This document shows positions 24,901 to 33,587 of a DNA stretch of 64,000 bases, one piece after another. Source of the DNA: JAVVHE01 sp032249695 (GTDB taxonomy: Bacteria > Pseudomonadota > Alphaproteobacteria > Sphingomonadales > Sphingomonadaceae). The stretch spans positions 7,519 to 71,518 of the forward strand of contig JAVVHE010000015.1 of assembly GCA_032249695.1 (NCBI GenBank), in the 5' to 3' direction. The number at the start of each line of letters is the position of its first letter. Position 1 is the first letter of the stretch. Under the pieces are notes generated by a model, which saw only the letters and a program-made list of their open reading frames with translations, was not told where the DNA came from and did no database searches. Both the position numbers and the translations under genes were made by a program.

Positions 24901-26120
24901 TCCACCCCGCGCGGGTCCCTGCCGGACTCGATGCGCTGGGTGGCGAGCTTGCGATTGGCGGGCGTCGCGCATCGGCATGGGCGGCCGAGCTCGACACGCC
25001 CTGCTTCCTCTATGACCGTGCGCTCATCGAGCGCCGCATCGCCGAACTGCGCGCCGCACTACCGCCCCAAGTGCGGCTGCACTACGCGGTCAAGGCCAAC
25101 CCGCTGCCCGAGCTCATCGCGTGGATCGCGCCGCGCGTCGACGGGCTCGATGTCGCCTCGGGCGGCGAACTGGCGACGGCGCTGGCTGCTGGCGGCGACG
25201 CCGGCCACATCAGTTTCGCCGGGCCGGGCAAGCGCGATGCCGAGCTCGGGGCGGCGATCACCGCCGGCGCCACGCTGAACGTCGAATCGGCGGGTGAGTT
25301 CGATCGCGCGCTGGCGATTGCCGTCGCCCAAGGCCGGACGCTCCGCGCGGCGCTGCGCATCAACCCCGATTTCGAGCTGAAGGGGTCGGGGATGCGAATG
25401 GGCGGCGGCGCCAAGCCGTTCGGAGTCGATGCCGATCAGGCGCCTCTGCTGCTGCCGCGCTTCGCTCATCCGGCTGTCGACTTCCGCGGCTTCCAGATCT
25501 TCGCTGGCAGCCAGAACCTCTCGGCCGCTTCGCTCATCGAAGCGCAGCGCCAAACGATTGCGCTCGCCGCGCGCATGGCCGAGCACGCGCCCGCGCCGCC
25601 GGTGGTGCTGAACCTCGGCGGCGGGTTTGGAATCCCTTATTTCCCGACCGACAGCGCGCTCGATCTCGCAGCCGTCGGCCGCGCGCTTGCGGAGAGCTGG
25701 GCCACGCGCCCGCCTGCGCTCGCCGCGACCGAGCCGGTCATCGAACTCGGCCGCTATCTGGTCGGCGAGGCGGGCGTATATCTCACGCGCGTCATCGACC
25801 GGAAATGGAGCGCGGGTGAGCTGTTCCTCGTGGCCGATGGCGGCCTGCACCACCAGCTCGCCGCGAGCGGCAATTTCGGCACGGTCGTGCGGCGCAACTA
25901 CCCGCTCGCCAACGCCTCGCGCTTCACCGAGCCCGCAGCCGAGACCGCGACGGTCGTCGGCTGTCTGTGCACCCCGCTCGATCGGCTGGGCGAGCGCGTG
26001 GCGCTGCCGCAGACGCAACCCGGCGATCTCATTGCGGTCTTTATGGCGGGTGCATATGGCCGCTCCGCCAGCCCCACCGCGTTCCTGGGCCACCCGCTGC
26101 CAGCCGAGCGGCTCACTTGA
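24897..26120 (+). CDS. PLP-dependent decarboxylase, exosortase A system-associated
   Basis: 407 residues with the fold III alanine racemase/ornithine decarboxylase barrel, similar to diaminopimelate decarboxylase. The PLP Lys is in LHYAVKANPLPELI. The Gly-rich phosphate site is VVLNLGGGFGIPYFP, and IELGRYLVGEAGVYLTRV and GCLCTPLDRLG correspond to the substrate site and the catalytic Cys across the dimer. Members of this family travel with the ligase in XrtA loci. It probably makes an amine group that the ligase or carrier then handles (inference). The start is GTG at 24897, overlapping the previous TGA. Confidence 0.92.
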   Translation: MIHPARVPAGLDALGGELAIGGRRASAWAAELDTPCFLYDRALIERRIAELRAALPPQVRLHYAVKANPLPELIAWIAPRVDGLDVASGGELATALAAGGDAGHISFAGPGKRDAELGAAITAGATLNVESAGEFDRALAIAVAQGRTLRAALRINPDFELKGSGMRMGGGAKPFGVDADQAPLLLPRFAHPAVDFRGFQIFAGSQNLSAASLIEAQRQTIALAARMAEHAPAPPVVLNLGGGFGIPYFPTDSALDLAAVGRALAESWATRPPALAATEPVIELGRYLVGEAGVYLTRVIDRKWSAGELFLVADGGLHHQLAASGNFGTVVRRNYPLANASRFTEPAAETATVVGCLCTPLDRLGERVALPQTQPGDLIAVFMAGAYGRSASPTAFLGHPLPAERLT

Positions 26121-26210
26121 TCGGCACGCGAAGACTGGGCAACCGCGTTGACAAGCGGGCACCGCGACGCACAAGAGCGCGTCCAAGTGAGCAGTTGAGG
26201 ACCTGACTAC

Positions 26211-26864
26211 GTGACAATGATCGCGCGCTTCCGCAATCTGATGACGGCCGCGCTGTGCGCCGTGTTGGTCGCTGGCTGCGGTGGAGGGGCGCCGCGCGGG
26301 CTGAGCAGCCTCCCGGCGGCTCCGACCGGCGGCAAGGCGAACGATACGCTTGGCGACAATTACATCATCGGCCCGCTCGATTCGCTGCAGGTCTTCGTGT
26401 GGCGCAATCCAGAGCTGACCACGAACGTCACGGTCCGCCCCGACGGCCGCATCACCGTTCCGCTGATTTCGGATCTGCCCGCCGCCGGCAAGACGCCCAC
26501 CGCGCTCGCCGAGGACATCAAGGCGAAGCTCGCCGAGTTCATCCAGAACCCGCAGGTCCAGGTCATCGTCTCCAGCTTCAACGGCCCGTTCTCGCAGCAG
26601 GTGCGCGTGCTGGGCGAGGCGGCGAAGCCCCAGTCGCTGCCCTACCGCGCGAACATGACGCTGCTCGACGTGATGATCGCGGTCGGCGGGCTGACCGAGT
26701 TTGCAGCCGGCGATAAGGCGACGCTGATCCGCGTCGATCGTGCGACCGGCAAGCAGACCAGCTACAGCCTCAAGATCAGCAGGCTGCTGCGGCGCGGCGA
26801 TGCGAGTGCGAATGTGCGCATCGAGCCCGGCGACGTGATCCTGATCCCCCAGAGCTTCCTTTAA
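26211..26864 (+). CDS. XrtA-associated polysaccharide export lipoprotein (Wza-like)
   Basis: 217 residues. It has a lipoprotein signal with lipobox LVAGC (AALCAVLVAGCGGG, residues 13-26), then a Poly_export domain beginning YIIGPLDSLQVFVWRNPEL and including VRPDGRITVPLISDL. A SLBB-like region follows (VRVLGEAAKPQSLPYRANM, LLDVMIAVGGLTEFA) and the end is RIEPGDVILIPQSF. Related proteins form the outer-membrane channel for polysaccharide export. The first codon is GTG at 26211 with GAGG upstream. A TTGACA at 26148-26153 in the 90-base gap could be part of a promoter for the export half of the locus, but no matching -10 is clear. Confidence 0.92.
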   Translation: MTMIARFRNLMTAALCAVLVAGCGGGAPRGLSSLPAAPTGGKANDTLGDNYIIGPLDSLQVFVWRNPELTTNVTVRPDGRITVPLISDLPAAGKTPTALAEDIKAKLAEFIQNPQVQVIVSSFNGPFSQQVRVLGEAAKPQSLPYRANMTLLDVMIAVGGLTEFAAGDKATLIRVDRATGKQTSYSLKISRLLRRGDASANVRIEPGDVILIPQSFL

Positions 26865-26913
26865 ATCCCACCGGCCGCCCGCGTTCCGGCGGCCGAACAG
26901 CGAGTGACCGGCG

Positions 26914-28521
26914 ATGGAATCGACGCTCCAGCAAATCCGCGCGACGACATATCTGATGTGGCGCAAGCGCTGGTACGGTCTTGCCGTCGCCTGGGCCGTG
27001 TGCCTGATCGGCTGGCTCGCAGTCGCGCTGATCCCCAACGAGTATAAGTCCGACGCGCGCGTCTATGTCCGCTACAACGCGCTGCTGCCGAGCGCGATGG
27101 GTCTCGATCGGGGTGGCGGTGCCGCGCAGCTGGCGCAGGTCGATATCGTCCGCCGCACGCTGACGTCGCGCCCGAACCTTGAGAAGGTCTTGCGCCGCAC
27201 GGACCTCAACCTGTCGGATGTCTCGCCGGCAGAGCTCGACAACATGATCAACAAACTGGTCAAGTCGATCACGGTGACGCCACAGGGCGCCGAGAACCTG
27301 TACGAGATCAGTTACACCGCGAGCCGTCCGGGCCGCAGCGAGAAGGCGAGCGCGGCGTTCGCGCAGAAGGTCGTCCAGAACCTCATCGACATCTTTTCGG
27401 AGGAGAATTTCACCTCCGACCGCGACAATCTCAACCAGGCGGTACGCTTCCTCGATGAGCAGATCGCGTCGCGCGAGCAGCAGCTCGCCGAGGCCGAGAC
27501 GCGCAACGCGCAGTTCGAGCAGAAATATTTGGGCATGCTGCCGGGCGAGGGCGACCTGAACAGCCGCATCAGCCAGGTCCGCTCGGACCTCGGTCGCGTC
27601 TCCGATCAGCTGCTGCAGGCGCGCTCCAGCCTGATGGCAACGCAGGCGCAGATCGGCTCGACTAGTCCCTATGTCGATGGCCCGGTGATGATGATCCCCG
27701 GCCAGAACGCCAATTTCGGCACCGGCACGCGCTTCGATCCTGCGTCCGCCCGCGGGCGCGTCGAGCTGCTGGAGCGGCAGATCTCCGACGCGATCGCGCG
27801 CGGCTACACCGAGAAGCATCCCGATGTCGTGAACGCCCGCGAGCAGATCCGGCGCTTGCAGTCGCAGGCGTCGGCCGAGGAGAAGAAGGTTGACTCCGGT
27901 GGGTCCGCGCTCGGTGGCGGGCGCCAGCCCAACCCGCTTTATGTGACGCTGCGCGGCATGTCGGCCGAAAAGCAGGCCGAGGTCGCGGCGCTGTCGGCGC
28001 GCCAGGCGCAGCTGGCGGGCGACCTTGCCAAGCTCACGTCCAGCCAGCTGCAAAGCCCGCAGGTGGCAGCCGAGCGCGCGCGCCTCAACCGCGACTATAA
28101 CGTGCTGAAGGCGGGTTACGAGGATCTCTTGAAGAGCCGCGAGACGGTGCGTCTGCGCGCCGACGTCGCGACGCAGACGAACCAGATCCAGTTCCAGACG
28201 GTCGATCCGCCGTCGCTGCCGCTGAAGCCCGTTGCGCCCAACCGGCTGCTGCTGGTGACGCTGGTGCTGTTGGGCGGCATCGGAGCCGGTCTTGGCGCGG
28301 CCTTCCTCGCCTCGCAGCTGAACTCGGCCTATATCGACGAGGAGCGGCTGGCGGTGGACACGGGCCTGCCGGTGCTCGGCTCGGTGACCGAGGTGGTGCA
28401 GCCCGCCACCATCCGGCGCGAGCGGCTGATGCTGCGCAATTTCGCGTTCCTTGGCGCAGGGCTGGTCGGAGTCTACGTTGTGATCCTCGCGGCGCAGGCG
28501 CTGGGCGGCAACAGCGCCTGA
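26914..28521 (+). CDS. XrtA-associated chain-length determinant protein (Wzz/GNVR type)
   Basis: 535 residues. The N-terminal helix (WYGLAVAWAVCLIGWLAVAL, residues ~21-40) and the C-terminal helix (RLLLVTLVLLGGIGAGLGAA, ~445) anchor it in the inner membrane; the long periplasmic middle is coiled-coil-rich (SREQQLAEAETRNAQFEQK). The Wzz Pro-rich motif DPPSLPLKPVAPN precedes the second helix. A further hydrophobic segment near residue 515 (FLGAGLVGVYVVILAAQAL) gives an extra helix at the C terminus. It controls polymer length together with the tyrosine kinase encoded next. Confidence 0.92.
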   Translation: MESTLQQIRATTYLMWRKRWYGLAVAWAVCLIGWLAVALIPNEYKSDARVYVRYNALLPSAMGLDRGGGAAQLAQVDIVRRTLTSRPNLEKVLRRTDLNLSDVSPAELDNMINKLVKSITVTPQGAENLYEISYTASRPGRSEKASAAFAQKVVQNLIDIFSEENFTSDRDNLNQAVRFLDEQIASREQQLAEAETRNAQFEQKYLGMLPGEGDLNSRISQVRSDLGRVSDQLLQARSSLMATQAQIGSTSPYVDGPVMMIPGQNANFGTGTRFDPASARGRVELLERQISDAIARGYTEKHPDVVNAREQIRRLQSQASAEEKKVDSGGSALGGGRQPNPLYVTLRGMSAEKQAEVAALSARQAQLAGDLAKLTSSQLQSPQVAAERARLNRDYNVLKAGYEDLLKSRETVRLRADVATQTNQIQFQTVDPPSLPLKPVAPNRLLLVTLVLLGGIGAGLGAAFLASQLNSAYIDEERLAVDTGLPVLGSVTEVVQPATIRRERLMLRNFAFLGAGLVGVYVVILAAQALGGNSA

Positions 28522-28561
28522 TCCCGCCAATCTCGATCTCTTACGAAGGCATGACACACCA

Positions 28562-29518
28562 ATGACCGATAACGGCGCGGACCAGCCTCGAGGGCGTTCC
28601 ATCCTGGAGCGTGCTGAAGCGGCTGGCAGCGACTCGCGCCGCGGGCGCAGCCTTCTTGAGCGCGCGGGCTTCGGGCTTGACAGTCCGCCGGTCGACGCGC
28701 CGCCGCTGGCGCCCGCTGCTCCGGCCGCGATGGCCGAGGCGCCCCGGCCCGCGGCACCGCAGCCGCCCGCTGCCGGGCGCATCAGCCGCCAGGGGATGAT
28801 CGACCTCGATCGGCTGCGGACGATGGGCTACGTGCTGCCCGACGCTCCGATCTCGGCGACGGCGGAGGAGTTCCGCCTCGTCAAGCGCCAAATCCTCGCC
28901 AAGGCCGCGCGCCGCGGGCCGGCTGCGGTCAAGAACGGCAATCTGATCCTCGTCTGCTCGTCGATGCCCGGCGAGGGGAAGACCTTCTGCGTCATCAACC
29001 TCGCGCTTTCGATCGCCAGCGAGAAGGACCTGACCGTCCTGCTGGTCGATGCCGATTTCCCCAAGCCCGAAATCGTCAAGCGCCTTGGCCTCGACAGCAC
29101 GGGCCCGGGACTGCTCGATGTGATCGAGAATCCCTCGATCGACCTCGGCGAGTGCCTCATCCGCACGCAGATCCCGAACCTGACCGTGCTTCCGGCCGGG
29201 CGCCGCAGCAACCAGACCACCGAACTGCTCGCCTCCGAACGCATGGAGGCGATCACCGCCGAAATCGCCGAGCGGTATAGCGACCGCATCGTTCTGTTCG
29301 ACAGCCCGCCCGCGCTGGCTTCGTCCTCGTCGTCGGTGCTCGCGGGCCTAGTTGGCCAGGTGGTGTTCGTGGTGCAGGCCGAGACGACCAAGGAAGGCGC
29401 GCTACGCGAGGGGCTGGCGCTGATGTCGTCGTGCCCCAGTGTGCAACTGTTGCTCAACCGCAGCCGCTTCCACTCGGGCGTCCGCCGCTTCGGCGACTAC
29501 TACGCCTACGGCTACTGA
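28562..29518 (+). CDS. XrtA-associated tyrosine autokinase
   Basis: 318 residues of the bacterial BY-kinase family. Walker A is SMPGEGKTFCVINLAL, Walker A' is VLLVDADFPKPEIVKR and Walker B is IVLFDSPPALAS. The Tyr cluster that is autophosphorylated forms the C terminus: FGDYYAYGY. The first ~75 residues are a Pro/Ala-rich extension. It phosphorylates itself and perhaps sugar enzymes, and it cycles with the chain-length protein at the inner membrane to drive polymer assembly. Confidence 0.93.
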   Translation: MTDNGADQPRGRSILERAEAAGSDSRRGRSLLERAGFGLDSPPVDAPPLAPAAPAAMAEAPRPAAPQPPAAGRISRQGMIDLDRLRTMGYVLPDAPISATAEEFRLVKRQILAKAARRGPAAVKNGNLILVCSSMPGEGKTFCVINLALSIASEKDLTVLLVDADFPKPEIVKRLGLDSTGPGLLDVIENPSIDLGECLIRTQIPNLTVLPAGRRSNQTTELLASERMEAITAEIAERYSDRIVLFDSPPALASSSSSVLAGLVGQVVFVVQAETTKEGALREGLALMSSCPSVQLLLNRSRFHSGVRRFGDYYAYGY

Positions 29519-29522
29519 CGGC

Positions 29523-31604
29523 ATGACGGGGGCTCGTTCCGTCCTGGCTGCGCTGCTGACCGGCGCGGCTCTGGTGCCGATGGCTGCGTCGGCGCAGACG
29601 ACCCAGCCTGGCACGTCGCAACCGTCGGTGCAGACGACCGGCAACCCGACGCTTCCCGCGCAGACGGTCACGCCGCAGGACGATCCGCTGGGCGTCAGCC
29701 TGGTGCAGCCGCTCGGGCGCCAGCTGATCCCCAGCCTCAAGCTCAACGGCTATGTCGACACCCGTCTGACCGCGGACGTCAGCCGCGTCGGCACGACGTT
29801 CCCGCTTTACGCGCAGGTGCAGATCGGCGGTTCGGGCGCGATCAACCGGCGTGACCTGCAGGCCTCGGCGACCGCGTTCCTTGACTACCTCACCCCGATC
29901 AGCGGCCGCGGCGCGACCGATCGCTTTTCGGTGAACGGGATCCTGCGTCTGCGTGCCGAACCAATCCGCAAGACGCTCAGCATCGACGCGAGCGCCTATG
30001 CGGGTTTGCTGAACCAGACTTACGGGAGCGGCTTCACCGTCGATCAGAGCCAGATCTCCCCCGATCTCGCACAAATCTACGTGCTGAGCGTCCAGCCGAC
30101 TGTCTTCCACGACTTCGCCGACCGCTATCGCGCCACGGCGAGCTACCGCGTCAGCTACACCGCGATCGACCGCAGCCTGGCCGGCACCGGCGCGGGGTTC
30201 GGCGGTGGCGGCGGGCTTGGCAATACGCCGGGCGCGTTTGGCGGCATCGCGCCGCTTTCAAACAGCCTCTCGCAGACGATCTCGGGTTCGCTCGGGACGG
30301 TCCCGAACCGTGGCCGCATGTCGCTCGTATTTTCGGGCGACTACACGTTCGAGGATCAGGAGCGGCTGGAGCAGCGCTTCCGTTCCTATCGGGGCCAGGC
30401 GGATCTTAGCTACCGATTCGGCCGCCGCCTCGCTCTCCTCGGGCTCGTCTCTTACGAGAACTACGACAACTCGCAGCAGGCGATCCGCTACGCCACCAGC
30501 TTCCTGACGGCGTCGCCGGTCAACGGGTCGATCCCGGTCACCACGGACCTGACGCGCAACGACCTGCTGATCGCGAACATCCCCGGTCAGCCGCCCGGAG
30601 CGGTCGCGATCGCCGGGCAATATGTGGTTCCGTTCTTTCCCAACCGGGTCTTCGATCTGGGCCCGACACCGCAGGTGCTGCTGAACACCGCGGGCGCAAC
30701 CCAGCAGACCAGCAACCCGCTGCTGGTGATTCTGCCCGGCGGGCAGCTTGTGCCCACCGGCTTCGGTCCGTTGATCAACCCGGCAGACGGACAATATGTG
30801 CCCGATCCCACGCTGCCGCGGCAGACGCTCTACCGTCAGGACGGGCTCGTCTACTCGGCGGGTTTGCGGTACACCCCCAATAGTCGCCTCAATGCGGAGA
30901 TCCGCTTGGGCCAGCGCTTCCAGAACTTCACGATCAATGGCTCGATCTACTACCGCCTGCGCCCATCGATCGTGGTGTCGGGGCAAGTCATCGACGGTCT
31001 GCAGACGTACGGCAACATCCTCACACAGACGATCAACGGCGTGCCGACCAGTTTCGTGACGGGCGGAGCGACGGGCGGTGGATTAATCGGCGGCTGCGTG
31101 ATCGGAGTCGACATCCGCAACCCAAGCGGTTGCATCGGTGGGCAGACGCAAAGCCTTATCTCGGGCGTGTTCCGCGACCGGCAGGCGGTGCTGTCGCTCG
31201 ACGCGGGTGGCCCGCGGCGGCGCGTGAACATCAGCGCCACCTACAACGAGCGCGCCTATCAAAACCGCGGCCAATCAACCGGCTCCGGAGCGCCGCCGAT
31301 CGACCCGACGCTGGCGCGCCGCACCGACACGCGCGCCGCACTCGGCAGCACGCTGACGCTGGGGCTGGGGCAGAACGAGGAAATCAGCCTGTATGGCGGC
31401 TTCACCTACCAGAAGCTTGGCCTCACCCGGCTGCCGCAGGACGACGTGTTTGTGAACGGAGTGATCCGCTACGCGCGCCGGATAATCCGGCGGATCGACT
31501 TCGTGGCGAGCGGCGCGATCAGCGAGCGCATCGCTGGCAGCGCCTTCTCCATCGGCACCCGCAGCACCGCCGTGGTCTCCGCCGGCGCGCGCGTGAGCTT
31601 CTGA
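29523..31604 (+). CDS. XrtA-associated outer-membrane beta-barrel protein
   Basis: 693 residues from the ATG at 29523, four bases after the kinase stop, where a signal peptide begins (ARSVLAALLTGAALVPMAASA). The mature protein is beta-rich with alternating aromatic residues (LKLNGYVDTRLTADVS, RVSYTAIDRSLAGTGA) and ends in RVSF; a terminal Phe is characteristic of outer-membrane proteins recognised by BamA. It matches the conserved hypothetical that travels with the kinase and ATPase in XrtA loci. It may be a secretin-like partner or anchor for the exported polymer; its exact role is not established. Confidence 0.85.
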   Translation: MTGARSVLAALLTGAALVPMAASAQTTQPGTSQPSVQTTGNPTLPAQTVTPQDDPLGVSLVQPLGRQLIPSLKLNGYVDTRLTADVSRVGTTFPLYAQVQIGGSGAINRRDLQASATAFLDYLTPISGRGATDRFSVNGILRLRAEPIRKTLSIDASAYAGLLNQTYGSGFTVDQSQISPDLAQIYVLSVQPTVFHDFADRYRATASYRVSYTAIDRSLAGTGAGFGGGGGLGNTPGAFGGIAPLSNSLSQTISGSLGTVPNRGRMSLVFSGDYTFEDQERLEQRFRSYRGQADLSYRFGRRLALLGLVSYENYDNSQQAIRYATSFLTASPVNGSIPVTTDLTRNDLLIANIPGQPPGAVAIAGQYVVPFFPNRVFDLGPTPQVLLNTAGATQQTSNPLLVILPGGQLVPTGFGPLINPADGQYVPDPTLPRQTLYRQDGLVYSAGLRYTPNSRLNAEIRLGQRFQNFTINGSIYYRLRPSIVVSGQVIDGLQTYGNILTQTINGVPTSFVTGGATGGGLIGGCVIGVDIRNPSGCIGGQTQSLISGVFRDRQAVLSLDAGGPRRRVNISATYNERAYQNRGQSTGSGAPPIDPTLARRTDTRAALGSTLTLGLGQNEEISLYGGFTYQKLGLTRLPQDDVFVNGVIRYARRIIRRIDFVASGAISERIAGSAFSIGTRSTAVVSAGARVSF

Positions 31605-31613
31605 CGAGGGCCA

Positions 31614-32663
31614 ATGTACACCGAATTCTATCGCCTGAACGCGCGCCCCTTCCAGCTGACGCCCGATCCGCGCTTCTATTTCGATAGCGCGACGCACCGG
31701 AAGGCGATGGCCTACCTTGCCTATGGCCTGCAGCAGGGCGAGGGCTTCATCATCATCACGGGCGACATCGGCGCGGGCAAGACCACGCTCGTCGCGCGGC
31801 TGATGGAACAGATCGACAAGTCGCGGCTCGTCGCGGCGAAGATCGTCACCACGCAGCTCGACGCCGACAATCTCTTGCGCATGGTCGCAAGCGCGTTCGG
31901 GATCGTCGCCGAGGGGCTCGACAAGGCGCAGCTGCTCGGCCGGATTGAGCAGTTTCTGCGCGCGCAGCACCGCGACGGGCGGCGCGTGCTGCTGGTGGTC
32001 GACGAGGCGCAGAATTTGCCGATCGCCGCGCTGGAAGAGCTGCGGATGCTGTCGAACTTTACCGAAGGCAGCCGCGCGCTCCTCCAGACCTTCCTGCTGG
32101 GCCAGCCCGAGTTCCGCGACCATCTCGCCGCCTCGCCCGATCTTGAGCAGCTGCGCCAGCGCGTGATCGCCACGCACCATCTGGAGCCGATGACGCGCGA
32201 GGAGCTGCCCGGCTATATCGAGCACCGCCTGCGTGTGTGCGGCTGGAGCGGCGACCCGAGCTTCGAAGCCAAGGCCTATGAGGCGATGTACGACTATTCG
32301 GGCGGCGTGCCGCGTCGCCTCAACACGCTCGCCAGCCGAGTCCTGCTGTTCGGCGCGCTCGAAGAGAAGCACGCGATCGACGAGGGCGTCGTCAACGAGG
32401 TGATCGCCGACCTTGAGCGCGATACCGCCAATGGCGGCGGTCCGGAGGCGCTGGCTCCGATCGCGCCCGCGGGCCAGGGCAATGTGCCGCGCAAGATGCA
32501 GACCGCCCCCGCGGCGGCGAGCAATCAGGCCGAAGCGGACCTGCTTCGCCGTCTTGACATGTTGGAAGGCTATGTGCGCAGCCAGGACCGCGTGCTGCGG
32601 CAGCTGCTCGACCTGCTGGTCAGCGCGGGTGAGGACCAGCCGGAAGCCGCGCGCCAGCATTGA
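31614..32663 (+). CDS. XrtA-associated AAA ATPase (ExeA-like)
   Basis: 349 residues. Opening MYTEFYRLNARPFQLTPDP is typical of the ExeA/PEP-CTERM ATPase group. Walker A is GDIGAGKTTLVARL and Walker B LLVVDEAQNLPIAAL; ELRMLSNFTEGSRALLQTF and PEFRDHL follow. The C-terminal helices (YSGGVPRRLNTLASRVLL) form the lid. A final coiled segment (RRLDMLEGYVRSQDRVLR) may contact another subunit. The family is linked to assembly of envelope machines; here it probably supports the export complex. A Pro/Ala-rich linker lies near residue 280. Confidence 0.93.
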   Translation: MYTEFYRLNARPFQLTPDPRFYFDSATHRKAMAYLAYGLQQGEGFIIITGDIGAGKTTLVARLMEQIDKSRLVAAKIVTTQLDADNLLRMVASAFGIVAEGLDKAQLLGRIEQFLRAQHRDGRRVLLVVDEAQNLPIAALEELRMLSNFTEGSRALLQTFLLGQPEFRDHLAASPDLEQLRQRVIATHHLEPMTREELPGYIEHRLRVCGWSGDPSFEAKAYEAMYDYSGGVPRRLNTLASRVLLFGALEEKHAIDEGVVNEVIADLERDTANGGGPEALAPIAPAGQGNVPRKMQTAPAAASNQAEADLLRRLDMLEGYVRSQDRVLRQLLDLLVSAGEDQPEAARQH

Positions 32664-32701
32664 AGTCGGGCGCCGGCCGCCCGCGAGCAGAAGGAGCCGC
32701 G

Positions 32702-33583
32702 ATGAGGCAACTCGTCAATGCGATGTCGGTCGACATCGAGGAGTGGTTCCAGGTCGGAGCGTTCGAGCGTGTGATCGACCGCGCCGCTTGGGACAGCCTC
32801 GCCAGCCGAGTCGAGGCGAATACCGGCCGCGTGCTCGATCTCTATGCCGCCGCCGGCGTGCGCGCGACGTTCTTCACGCTGGGCTGGGTCGCCGAGCGGC
32901 GCCCGCAGCTCATTCGGCGCATCGTCGACGCTGGGCACGAGCTTGCCAGCCACGGCTACGCGCACGACCGCGTTCACGGCTTCACGCCCGATCAGTTCCG
33001 CGCCGACCTGCGCCGCGCGCGCGGGTTGCTGGAGGACGCGGGCGGAGTGCGCGTGCGCGGCTACCGCGCGCCGAGCTTCTCGATCGGAGCGGGGAACGCC
33101 TGGGCGCTAACCGTGCTCGCCGAGGAGGGATACGACTATTCGTCGAGCGTCGCTCCGTTCGGTCACGACCATTATGGCTGGCCGGGCTTCCCGCGCTTCG
33201 CGCACACGCCCGTTCCGGGCTCGGAGCTGATCGAGGTGCCCGTCACCACCGCGCGCGTCGGCGGGCGGCTGATGAGCTTCGGCGGCGGCTTCTTCCGGCT
33301 GTTCCCCTATGCGGTCGCCAAGTGGGCGGTGGGCCAGGTGAACGGCGCGGACGGCCAGCCCGCGGTGTTCTATTTCCACCCGTGGGAGGTCGACCCCGAT
33401 CAGCCGCGCGTGGAGAACGCACCGCTGAAGTCGCGCCTGCGCCACTATACCAACCTGTCGGCGATGGCGGGCAAGCTCTCGCGCCTGCTGCGCGATTTCC
33501 GCTGGGACCGGATGGACCGGCTGTTCCTCAGCAATGCCGCGGCGGAGCCGGGCCGGGCGGCCGCGCCGCCGCTCGCGGCCTGA
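32702..33583 (+). CDS. XrtA-associated polysaccharide deacetylase
   Basis: 293 residues of the NodB/CE4 family. The metal site is visible as SVDIEEWFQ near the N terminus and HELASHGYAHDRV (H-x3-5-H); GYRAPSFSIG carries the catalytic loop, and FYFHPWEVDPDQPR holds the final His. It removes N- or O-acetyl groups from the exopolysaccharide or its precursor. The ATG at 32702 lies 38 bases downstream of the ATPase gene and has a GGAG ribosome site; an extension to 32660 has no homologous residues. The Pro/Ala-rich tail is probably dispensable. Confidence 0.93.
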   Translation: MRQLVNAMSVDIEEWFQVGAFERVIDRAAWDSLASRVEANTGRVLDLYAAAGVRATFFTLGWVAERRPQLIRRIVDAGHELASHGYAHDRVHGFTPDQFRADLRRARGLLEDAGGVRVRGYRAPSFSIGAGNAWALTVLAEEGYDYSSSVAPFGHDHYGWPGFPRFAHTPVPGSELIEVPVTTARVGGRLMSFGGGFFRLFPYAVAKWAVGQVNGADGQPAVFYFHPWEVDPDQPRVENAPLKSRLRHYTNLSAMAGKLSRLLRDFRWDRMDRLFLSNAAAEPGRAAAPPLAA

Positions 33584-33587
33584 ACCC

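Noticed and set aside
23188..24978. Minus-strand open frame of 596 codons opposite the acyl ligase
   Set aside because: Antisense to a gene with all ANL motifs; composition is random-like Arg/Gln/His.
26148..26176. TTGACA upstream of the export lipoprotein gene as a full sigma-70 promoter
   Set aside because: The -35 is perfect, but the bases 17 further on (ACAAGA) do not resemble a -10 hexamer, so it was not listed as a promoter.
25059..27038. Minus-strand open frame of 659 codons opposite the decarboxylase and export genes
   Set aside because: It spans the boundary of two well-supported plus-strand genes and their gap, with no homology; typical of high-GC DNA.
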